Below, piece by piece: positions 1-5,043 of a DNA stretch of 13,674 bases. Each line of letters opens with the position of its first letter. Positions within the stretch are counted from its first letter, which is position 1. Under the pieces are notes generated by a model, which was not told the origin of the DNA, ran no database searches, and saw only the letters and a list, made by a program, of their open reading frames with translations. This stretch comes from Patescibacteria group bacterium (GTDB taxonomy: Bacteria; Patescibacteriota; Patescibacteriia; Patescibacteriales; GWC2-42-12). The position numbers were made by a program, and so were the translations under genes. The stretch spans positions 1-13,674 of the forward strand of contig JAHITL010000085.1 of assembly GCA_018817545.1 (NCBI GenBank). Direction: 5' to 3'.

Positions 1-1
1 T

Positions 2-187
2 AATCAAATTGTTAAAAAAAATAAAATAATTGCGTTAGAGCATATACTACGAGGCAAAAGTAAATTAGAACAATCTTTTGAAATGCTTCAATTTGGAACA
101 TGGATTAGCTATTATTTGGGAATATTAAACAATGTTAATCCAATTGAAATCCCTTGGGTAGATTTATTTAAGGAAAAATTAGATTAA
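2..187 (+). CDS. Bifunctional phosphoglucose/phosphomannose isomerase, C-terminal fragment
   Basis: The window opens inside a gene; 61 codons and the TAA stop remain in the frame starting at base 2. The tail reads ...LEQSFEMLQFGTWISYY... followed by NNVNPIEIPWVDLFKEKL. This resembles the C-terminal segment of the SIS-domain bifunctional PGI/PMI family, which typically has an 'L-x(2)-G-D-W-x-S-Y-Y-L-A' helix, then 'G-V-D-P-x-P-V-x-x-I-x-x-L-K-x-x-L' and the end of the protein. In that family the enzyme interconverts glucose-6-P, fructose-6-P and mannose-6-P in the cytoplasm, feeding glycolysis and nucleotide-sugar synthesis. The assignment rests on this short tail only; another SIS-domain sugar isomerase is the alternative. 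The next gene starts 14 bases downstream with no terminator between them, so co-transcription is plausible. Confidence 0.75.
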   Translation, partial: NQIVKKNKIIALEHILRGKSKLEQSFEMLQFGTWISYYLGILNNVNPIEIPWVDLFKEKLD

Positions 188-201
188 TAACTTTTAAAAA
201 A

Positions 202-1023
202 ATGAGCTCAGAAAAAATAAGAACAGGAGACCCTACATATAGCAACCCTTTTTTTAATCTAGAAAACAAGCCATTGCCGATATCAATAGATAAAGAATAT
301 TGCGAACTTGGACGAAAAAAACACCCTCTTGGCGAAAAAGAGCCATTATCAAAAAGGCTCTTAGAAAACAGAGGAGTTTTTCCCGTAATTATTTCTGTGG
401 TTCTTTCTATATGTGGTCTATCAGGTTTTCAAGCAGGCAAATTAGAAAAAATTAATGAACAAAAAAAAGAAGAATTAAGAGTTTTAATTTTAGAAAAATT
501 ATCCAATAAAACAACACAAAAAGAGGGGATGCAAATGATTAATAACCTTTTAAGCAACGTTGATAAAAAAATTGTCGAAGAATTATTTACTGCCACAAAA
601 GGAGAACAATTAAGTAATTTAGCAATAGCGACCCTTCTTAATATTGCAAATGAAAAACAAATAGCAAAAGAAGGGGAAGTAAAAATTAAAGAACACATAC
701 AAATCAAAAAAGAAGTTATTTTTTATTTTTTAAACGTTTTAGACATAGAAAATGAAAAAAATATAAATAAAAACGATGAAAAAGAAAAATATAGAAACAA
801 TAAATATAAAGACAAACTAAGAGATGCAATAAAAACAATTTGTAATCCTACTTCTAAAAATGTGACAATCTCAATGAATAATTTTTTTAATATAATGGAA
901 CTCTCAAGAGACTGTTCTGACACTGATTTAAAAGACTGGGCAACGGGACAATTAGAATTATTGAAAGAAAAAAACGACCCAATAATTTTAAAAAATCAAA
1001 AACATTTAGATAAAAATGAATAA
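202..1023 (+). CDS. Hypothetical single-pass membrane protein, helical, paralog of the next gene
   Basis: I do not recognise this 273-aa protein. Residues 1-57 are polar and charged. A single hydrophobic segment lies at about 59-79 (VFPVIISVVLSICGLSGFQ), followed by a long, Lys/Glu-rich, probably all-helical region (about 80-273) with leucine spacing that recalls HEAT/ARM-like repeats. The three or more positive charges just before the membrane segment (K51, R52, R57) suggest the N-terminus is inside and the C-terminal domain outside. It is clearly related to the protein at 1066-1767: TQKEGMQM (105-112) matches TQKKGIQM, EHIQIK (164-169) matches EYIQIK, and near the C-terminus YKDKLRD...NPTSKN matches YKTKIRG...NPISTN and LKDWATGQ matches LSSWATNK. 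The ATG has no Shine-Dalgarno motif, as elsewhere in the window. The coding strand is extremely A-rich, unlike the T-richer conserved genes downstream. No function is assigned. Confidence 0.8.
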   Translation: MSSEKIRTGDPTYSNPFFNLENKPLPISIDKEYCELGRKKHPLGEKEPLSKRLLENRGVFPVIISVVLSICGLSGFQAGKLEKINEQKKEELRVLILEKLSNKTTQKEGMQMINNLLSNVDKKIVEELFTATKGEQLSNLAIATLLNIANEKQIAKEGEVKIKEHIQIKKEVIFYFLNVLDIENEKNINKNDEKEKYRNNKYKDKLRDAIKTICNPTSKNVTISMNNFFNIMELSRDCSDTDLKDWATGQLELLKEKNDPIILKNQKHLDKNE

Positions 1024-1065
1024 ACAAATCTTACAATTAGATCAGGCTTTTTTTAAAAAACTAGT

Positions 1066-1767
1066 ATGAATAAACTAGATAAAATTCAAACAAATCCACT
1101 TATTAATGCCGCACTACTTGCTTCTTTGGCAGCGACTATCTCCGCTGGATGTGGAAAAGAACAAAATATAATTCCATTAGATCCGGATCAAATAAAAAAA
1201 GAAACAATTAATACACAAGAAAAACAAAAATCAAACATAAATAATACAATTCTAGGATTATTATCAGAACCAGAAACACAAAAAAAGGGAATACAAATGG
1301 CTAACGAATGTTCATATCAAGTCAATGGAAAAGTAGTCCAAAAAATAATAAAAATAGTAGAAGAAGATAGAACAGAGAAAAAACCGGAAAATAGAAATGA
1401 CTTAGCGCTAAAAGCTTTAGGCAATTTAACAATAGAAAGACCAATAGCGACAGAAGAAAAAGAAAAAATAGAAGAATATATACAAATTAAAAATAATATA
1501 GTTCTTTATTTAGCAAATGCTTTAAAAGAAGAATATAAAGAACATCTACTTAAAACTAAATACACAGAAGAAGCAAATAAAAACGAAAATTATAAAACTA
1601 AAATAAGAGGAATAATATATCAAGCCTTTAATCCTATTTCTACAAATCCAGAAATTATAAAAAATGATCAGAACGTTTTGAAAGACTTTCTAAAACATCC
1701 TGATCAAGCTCTGAGCTCTTGGGCAACCAATAAAATAAAATCATATGAAATATATATAAAAAATTGA
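1066..1767 (+). CDS. Hypothetical lipoprotein-like protein, paralog of the previous gene
   Basis: I do not recognise this 233-aa protein. The N-terminus has Lys3/Lys6, then an uncharged stretch (about 9-28, rich in A, L, S) ending in ISAG-C29, which fits a relaxed lipobox. Position -3 is Ser rather than the preferred Leu, so lipidation is likely but not certain. After C29 comes a polar linker (30-57), then a helical domain sharing ordered motifs with the upstream protein: TQKKGIQM (71-78), LALKALGNL (113-121), EYIQIK (137-142), YKTKIRG...NPISTN and SSWATNK near the end. The two genes are 42 bases apart, and the spacer has no convincing terminator. The likely picture is a tandem duplication that gave one membrane-anchored and one lipid-anchored copy of the same extracytoplasmic helical domain; the function is unknown. 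The TGA stop lies inside the -35 box of the next promoter. Confidence 0.8.
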   Translation: MNKLDKIQTNPLINAALLASLAATISAGCGKEQNIIPLDPDQIKKETINTQEKQKSNINNTILGLLSEPETQKKGIQMANECSYQVNGKVVQKIIKIVEEDRTEKKPENRNDLALKALGNLTIERPIATEEKEKIEEYIQIKNNIVLYLANALKEEYKEHLLKTKYTEEANKNENYKTKIRGIIYQAFNPISTNPEIIKNDQNVLKDFLKHPDQALSSWATNKIKSYEIYIKN

Positions 1768-1792
1768 CTTTTTTATTATTTTAATTTATACT
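1764..1792 (+). promoter_or_regulatory. Sigma-70-type promoter for tRNA-Glu
   Basis: TTGACT (1764-1769) and TATACT (1787-1792) are separated by 17 bases; each matches the sigma-70 consensus at 5 of 6 positions. Predicted transcription start is near 1799, about 30 bases before the tRNA. The -35 box contains the TGA stop (1765-1767) of the upstream lipoprotein-like gene. Confidence 0.7.
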
Positions 1793-1797
1793 TTTTT

Positions 1798-1820
1798 TAG
1801 TCCTAAAAAGGACTATTTTT
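1798..1820 (+). terminator. Intrinsic terminator between the paralog pair and tRNA-Glu
   Basis: A perfect 7-bp stem, TAGTCCT (1798-1804) with AGGACTA (1809-1815), has an AAAA loop and is followed by TTTTT (1816-1820). It would end transcripts coming from the upstream genes. It begins 6 bases after the -10 box of the tRNA promoter, so the same hairpin would also lie at the very 5' end of the pre-tRNA transcript. Confidence 0.75.
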
Positions 1821-1828
1821 ATAATTTT

Positions 1829-1900
1829 GGCCCTATCGTCTAGTGGTTAGGACATCAGGTTTTCATCCTGAAAAGCGGGGTTCAATTCCCCGTAGGGCTA
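1829..1900 (+). tRNA. tRNA-Glu (anticodon UUC)
   Basis: A full cloverleaf can be drawn. Acceptor stem GGCCCTA pairs with TAGGGCT (first pair is a G-U wobble), T8, D-stem GTC/GAC, anticodon stem TCAGG/CCTGA with loop TTTTCAT giving anticodon TTC, a 4-base variable region, T-stem CGGGG/CCCCG with loop TTCAATT, and discriminator A (1900). The GTCTAG...TTAGGAC D-arm is typical of bacterial tRNA-Glu. The bases that follow are CA rather than CCA, so the CCA end is not encoded and would be added by nucleotidyltransferase. Read as 72 bases. Confidence 0.96.
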
Positions 1901-2005
1901 CAATTTGAGAAATTTCAATTTTTCTACTCGAAAGAGTATCCGGCGATAGACCAATATAAATATCCTTCTTCTAACAAATAATTAATTTTTACAAATTTTT
2001 TATTT

Positions 2006-3091
2006 ATGATAATTCTTGGCATAGAAACAAGCTGTGATGAAACTGCAGTAGCTGTTTTAGATTGTAAAAATAATAATATAAAAATATTATCAAATATTGT
2101 TTCATCGCAAATAGAAATTCATCAAAAATACGGAGGAGTTGTGCCAGAGGTTGCTGCGCGCGAACATATTTTGAATATTTTACCAGTAGTTAACGAGGCA
2201 CTAGAGAAAGCTGAAATTAGTCCAGCTAATCATTCTTTATTAAAAAAAAATAAAAAAAATAAAATAGACGCAATCGCTGTTACAGCTGGGCCTGGACTAA
2301 TTACTTCTTTAATAATTGGAGTTGAAACAGCTAAAACATTAGCTTATGCCTGGCAAATTCCTATCATTGGGATTAATCATATCGAAGGGCATATATGCGC
2401 TAATTTTATAAATCAAGAAATCAAGAAATCAAGAAATCAAGAAAAAATTGAATTTCCCGCTTTAATTTTAACTGTAAGTGGAGGACACACATTGTTAATT
2501 TTAATGAAAGAGCATGAAAATTATAAAATTATTGGAGAAACAAGAGATGATGCAGTAGGCGAAGCGTTTGATAAGGCTGCTAAGCTTTTAAATATTGGTT
2601 ATCCGGGTGGACCTGCGATCGCGGCTGAGGCCGCTCGAGTCAAAAGTCAAAAGTCAAAAGTTGAAAGTATTTGTTTGCCTCGTCCAATGTTGAATGATAA
2701 AAGTTTTGATTTTTCTTTTTCTGGATTAAAAACAGCATTACTTTATGCTATTCAAAAGGATAAAAATTGGAAAGAAAAAATTCCTGAATATTGTGAAGAA
2801 TTTCAGCAAGCAGTGATAGATGTTTTAATTACTAAAACAATAAAAGCTGCTCAAAAATTAAATTGCAAAACAATAATGCTTTCTGGTGGTGTGTCCGCAA
2901 ATAAAGAATTAAGAAGTCAGTTTGATGTTGCTATTAAAACAAAATTAATTAACACCAAATTAGTAGCCCCTGAATTTGAATATTGTACAGATAATGCTGC
3001 CATGATTGCAACGGCTGGATATTTTTATGCCAAAAGAAAAGATTTTACACCTTGGCAAAAAATTAAAGCTGATTGCAATAAAGAATTTTAA
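2006..3091 (+). CDS. tsaD: tRNA N6-adenosine threonylcarbamoyltransferase TsaD
   Basis: Family knowledge: TsaD (Kae1/YgjD) transfers the threonylcarbamoyl group from TC-AMP to A37 of ANN-decoding tRNAs, with TsaB and TsaE, in the cytoplasm. Family motifs run the full length: GIETSCDETAVAV (5-17), HQKYGGVVPEVAAREH (39-54), NHIEGH (124-129, with metal ligands H125 and H129), LTVSGGHT (155-162), GEAFDKAAKLL (185-195), YPGGP (199-203), FSFSGLKTAL (236-245), LSGGVSANKELR (292-303) and TDNAAMIA (328-335, metal ligand D329). At 361 aa it is somewhat longer than E. coli TsaD (about 337). Part of the excess maps to two low-complexity insertions made of DNA tandem repeats, at residues 136-147 and 212-221. 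The ATG at 2006 places MIILGIETSCDET at the expected N-terminus. No Shine-Dalgarno motif. A terminator follows the gene, and the upstream neighbour is tRNA-Glu. Confidence 0.97.
   Translation: MIILGIETSCDETAVAVLDCKNNNIKILSNIVSSQIEIHQKYGGVVPEVAAREHILNILPVVNEALEKAEISPANHSLLKKNKKNKIDAIAVTAGPGLITSLIIGVETAKTLAYAWQIPIIGINHIEGHICANFINQEIKKSRNQEKIEFPALILTVSGGHTLLILMKEHENYKIIGETRDDAVGEAFDKAAKLLNIGYPGGPAIAAEAARVKSQKSKVESICLPRPMLNDKSFDFSFSGLKTALLYAIQKDKNWKEKIPEYCEEFQQAVIDVLITKTIKAAQKLNCKTIMLSGGVSANKELRSQFDVAIKTKLINTKLVAPEFEYCTDNAAMIATAGYFYAKRKDFTPWQKIKADCNKEF
2412..2443. repeat. Tandem octamer ATCAAGAA x4 inside tsaD
   Basis: Four perfect copies of the 8-bp unit lie within the coding sequence and encode NQEIKKSRNQEK (residues 136-147), between the metal-binding NHIEGH motif and SGGHT, where E. 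coli TsaD has a shorter loop. The unit is not a multiple of 3: adding or losing one copy would shift the frame, and three copies equal 8 codons. Confidence 0.9.
2639..2666. repeat. Heptamer array GTCAAAA x3 plus a degenerate copy inside tsaD
   Basis: Three perfect GTCAAAA units (2639-2659) and a fourth variant GTTGAAA (2660-2666) encode VKSQKSKVES (residues 212-221), in the loop between YPGGP and the PRP motif. The E. coli protein has a shorter stretch there. The array belongs to the same heptamer family as those in femAB (4051) and murE (5725), and is read in the same phase. Confidence 0.85.
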
Positions 3092-3126
3092 GTATTTGAT
3101 GATAAATACTAGATGGAAAATTTTAT

Positions 3127-3160
3127 AAAAAGAACATCTTAATTGAGGTTCTTTTTATTT
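3127..3160 (+). terminator. Intrinsic terminator after tsaD
   Basis: AAAAAGAAC (3127-3135) pairs with GTTCTTTTT (3148-3156), a 9-bp stem around a 12-base loop that can pair further internally (CTT/GAG). It ends in a T-run and is followed by ATTTGCTTTTTT. The A-run on the left makes it potentially bidirectional, but no minus-strand gene faces it. Confidence 0.75.
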
Positions 3161-3199
3161 GCTTTTTTGTATTAAAAATAGTAAATTTAAAGATGTATT

Positions 3200-3778
3200 A
3201 TGATAGCTTTTTTAAGTGGAAAAATAAAAAATAAGAGCAATGGCTATATTATTTTGGAAGTTAATAATATTGGCTATAAGGTTTTTATTAGTCAAATTTT
3301 TTTTGCTGATTTAGATATTAATCAGGCTGTTGATTTATATACGCATCAATATATTCGCGAAGATGCTTTGGATTTGTATGGACTTAGATCGTTGGATGAA
3401 TTGGAATTTTTTGAATTATTGATTTCTATTTCAGGAATTGGACCTAAATCTGCTTTAGGAGTCTTATCTATTGCTGGAATTAATGATATTAAAGAATCAA
3501 TTGTTGCTGGTGATCCAACTTTATTAACAAAAGTATCTGGCATTGGTAGAAAAATTGCTGAACGAGTTGTATTGGAATTAAGAGAAAAAATAAGAAAAAC
3601 AAATTTTGTTGAAGAAAAAACAGGAAGTATTTCTAGCTCAAGTGGTGATGAGATTGATGCTTTATTAGCGTTAGGATATTCTATTATTCAAGCAAGACAA
3701 GCGTTGCAAGCCATTGATCCAAAAATTAAAGAAAGTGGAGAGCGAATTAGACAGGCGTTAAGGAATTTAGGAAGATAA
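3200..3778 (+). CDS. ruvA: Holliday junction branch migration protein RuvA
   Basis: Family knowledge: RuvA tetramers bind four-way junctions and load the RuvB hexamer motor; RuvC then cuts. Three domains are visible in 192 aa. The N-terminal OB fold (about 1-62) starts MIAFLSGKI and ends with IREDALDLYGL, including the acidic-pin residues E54-D55. The middle domain has two helix-hairpin-helix motifs, ISGIGPKSALGVLS (77-90) and VSGIGRKIAERVVLEL (112-127). After a flexible Ser-rich linker (about 132-150) comes the C-terminal RuvB-binding domain (DEIDALLALGYS...). Length is normal for the family (about 200). The ATG at 3200 gives the canonical N-terminus and has no Shine-Dalgarno motif. Neither ruvB nor ruvC is adjacent in this window. 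A 35-base spacer made of heptamer repeats separates it from the next gene. Confidence 0.97.
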   Translation: MIAFLSGKIKNKSNGYIILEVNNIGYKVFISQIFFADLDINQAVDLYTHQYIREDALDLYGLRSLDELEFFELLISISGIGPKSALGVLSIAGINDIKESIVAGDPTLLTKVSGIGRKIAERVVLELREKIRKTNFVEEKTGSISSSSGDEIDALLALGYSIIQARQALQAIDPKIKESGERIRQALRNLGR

Positions 3779-3780
3779 AT

Positions 3781-3815
3781 CAATTATCAATTATCAATTA
3801 CGAATTATAAATTAT
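3781..3815. repeat. Five-copy heptamer array filling the ruvA-femAB spacer
   Basis: CAATTAT, CAATTAT, CAATTAC, GAATTAT and AAATTAT occupy 3781-3815 consecutively. The array starts 3 bases after the ruvA stop, and its last two bases are the AT of the femAB start codon (3814-3816). It is therefore essentially the whole intergenic spacer and the translation-initiation region of femAB. Confidence 0.85.
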
Positions 3816-4788
3816 GCGTATTATTACTTTAATAAATAAACAACAGCTTAATAATTTTATTGACTCACAAGAAATGAGCCAGTTTTTGCTTTCTTGGGAG
3901 TGGGGAAAATTTCAAGAAAAAACAGGAAAAAAAATAATTAGATTAGGAGTTGAATCAGAAGTAGGAGAACTTTTTGCTATGGCGACTTTGATAAAAAAAA
4001 CATTGGTAATGGGGAAAAATTATTTTTTTTGTCCGCGAGGCCCGGCGATAGTTAAAAGTGAAAAGTTAGAAGTTAAAAGTGTTATGGAATTTTTATTTAA
4101 TGAAATAAAAAAGATTGCCAAAGATGAGCGCGCTATTTTTTTGCGCTTTGAGCCACAATTTAAAATTCAAAATTTAAAATTTAAAATTCAAAAAACTATA
4201 GATATTGAACCTAGCAAAACTTTAGTTTTAAATTTAAAAAAAACAGAGGAAAATTTATTAAAAGAAATGCATCAAAAAACTAGATATAATATTAGGCTTG
4301 CCGAGAAAAAAGGAGTTGAATTTATTATTGCCGACATTAATCGTTTTGAAGATTTTTGGAGGCTTGCCAGCCAGACGAGTGAGAGAGATAATTTTTGTTT
4401 ACACGATAAAAATTATTATCGTCAAATGATTGAGACAGATGGTGTAAAATTATTTTTTATTAAATACAAAGAAAAATTTATTGCAACAGGAATTTTTTCT
4501 TTTTTTGGCGATACAGTAACTTATTTGCATGGAGCTTCAGCAAATTTTGATCGTAATGTTATGGCGCCATTTTTTTTGCATTGGCAATGTATTAAACTAG
4601 CTAAAAGACAAGGTTATAATTATTATGATTTTAATGGAATAGATGAAAAAAAATGGCCAGGAGTTACAAGATTTAAAAAAGGTTTTGGAGGCTTTGAATT
4701 AAATTTTTCAGGAACCTTTGATATGATTTTTAAAAATAATTGGTATAATGTTTACAGGATAGTTAGAAAAATTAGAAGAATGTTTTAG
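3814..4788 (+). CDS. FemAB-family peptidoglycan bridge aminoacyltransferase
   Basis: Family knowledge: FemA/FemB/FemX enzymes are GNAT-like proteins that add amino acids from aminoacyl-tRNA to the lipid II stem peptide, building peptidoglycan cross-bridges on the inner face of the membrane. Visible hallmarks in 324 aa are an N-terminal QFLLSWEWGKFQEKTGKK region, the positively charged helix MHQKTRYNIRLAEKKGV (152-168), the second GNAT half with SFFGDTVTYLHGAS, MAPFFLHWQCIKLAKRQGYNYYDFNG (from residue 250), and WPGVTRFKKGFGG. The helical coiled-coil arm of staphylococcal FemA is not evident. Which amino acid is added cannot be read from the sequence. Adjacency to a MurE-like ligase supports a cell-wall role. 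Two heptamer-repeat insertions lie at residues 80-89 and 115-126. The start at 3814 overlaps the upstream repeat array and has no Shine-Dalgarno motif. Confidence 0.9.
   Translation: MRIITLINKQQLNNFIDSQEMSQFLLSWEWGKFQEKTGKKIIRLGVESEVGELFAMATLIKKTLVMGKNYFFCPRGPAIVKSEKLEVKSVMEFLFNEIKKIAKDERAIFLRFEPQFKIQNLKFKIQKTIDIEPSKTLVLNLKKTEENLLKEMHQKTRYNIRLAEKKGVEFIIADINRFEDFWRLASQTSERDNFCLHDKNYYRQMIETDGVKLFFIKYKEKFIATGIFSFFGDTVTYLHGASANFDRNVMAPFFLHWQCIKLAKRQGYNYYDFNGIDEKKWPGVTRFKKGFGGFELNFSGTFDMIFKNNWYNVYRIVRKIRRMF
4051..4078. repeat. Heptamer array GTTAAAA-type x4 inside femAB
   Basis: The units GTTAAAA, GTGAAAA, GTTAGAA and GTTAAAA encode VKSEKLEVKS (residues 80-89). The second unit carries G where a T would give an in-frame TAA. 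Same family and reading phase as the arrays in tsaD (2639) and murE (5725). Confidence 0.85.
4157..4191. repeat. Heptamer array AATTYAA x5 inside femAB
   Basis: The units AATTTAA, AATTCAA, AATTTAA, AATTTAA and AATTCAA encode FKIQNLKFKIQ (within residues 115-126). The C bases at 4168 and 4189 are the only two positions of this array where T would make TAA stop codons. Confidence 0.88.
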
Positions 4789-4814
4789 AGAATTTTTAAT
4801 TTTATAATTTTTCA

Positions 4815-4826
4815 CCGCAAAAGCGG
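4815..4826. other. Short GC hairpin CCGC-AAAA-GCGG
   Basis: A 4-bp stem lies in otherwise AT-only sequence after femAB. No T-run follows directly (ACAGGTAA comes first), so it is a poor intrinsic terminator. It resembles the TCCCGC/GCGGGA hairpin at 10575-10591. Its role is unknown. Confidence 0.4.
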
Positions 4827-4832
4827 GACAGG

Positions 4833-5040
4833 TAATTTTTAAATAATACTTTAAAATAATTTTTAATTTTATAATTTTTAATTTTTAAATAATAATTTAA
4901 TATCTAATTTTTAATATAAATTTCAAGAAATAATTAAGACATACATACATACATACAAATAAATATTTATATATTAAAAAATTAGAGTATTATTTAAAAA
5001 TTAAAAAGTATAAAATTAAAAATTAAAAAGTATAAAATTA
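4833..5040. repeat. AT-rich repeat region between femAB and murE
   Basis: This non-coding stretch holds three clear elements. A perfect 18-nt inverted repeat has arms at 4833-4850 and 4986-5003. A tetranucleotide microsatellite, (ACAT)4 plus AC, lies at 4939-4956 between the arms. A perfect 22-bp tandem duplication (4997-5018 and 5019-5040) ends three bases before the murE ATG. Sequence at about 4791-4811 and 4856-4895 is the reverse complement of the AAAATTA-type repeats found at 6532 and 10592. I see no convincing promoter or ORF here. Confidence 0.8.
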
Positions 5041-5043
5041 ATT

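Noticed and set aside
3159-3187. Promoter for ruvA (TTGCTT, 17 bases, TAAATT)
   Set aside because: Only 3 of 6 and 4 of 6 consensus matches in very AT-rich DNA, with a start site that would leave almost no leader; not distinguishable from background.
4042-4051. CCGGCGATAG shared between the femAB gene and the motif before tsaD
   Set aside because: A single ten-base match inside a coding sequence, without the flanking GTAT or AGAC parts of the motif; probably coincidence.
4939-4956. ACAT microsatellite as a phase-variation switch for murE
   Set aside because: It lies about 90 bases upstream of the start, between inverted repeat arms, and I see no -35/-10 pair whose spacing it would set. It is listed only as part of the repeat region.
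3781-5040. CRISPR array
   Set aside because: The repeats are 7-22 bp and directly adjacent or degenerate, with no regular unique spacers of 25-40 bp and no cas genes.
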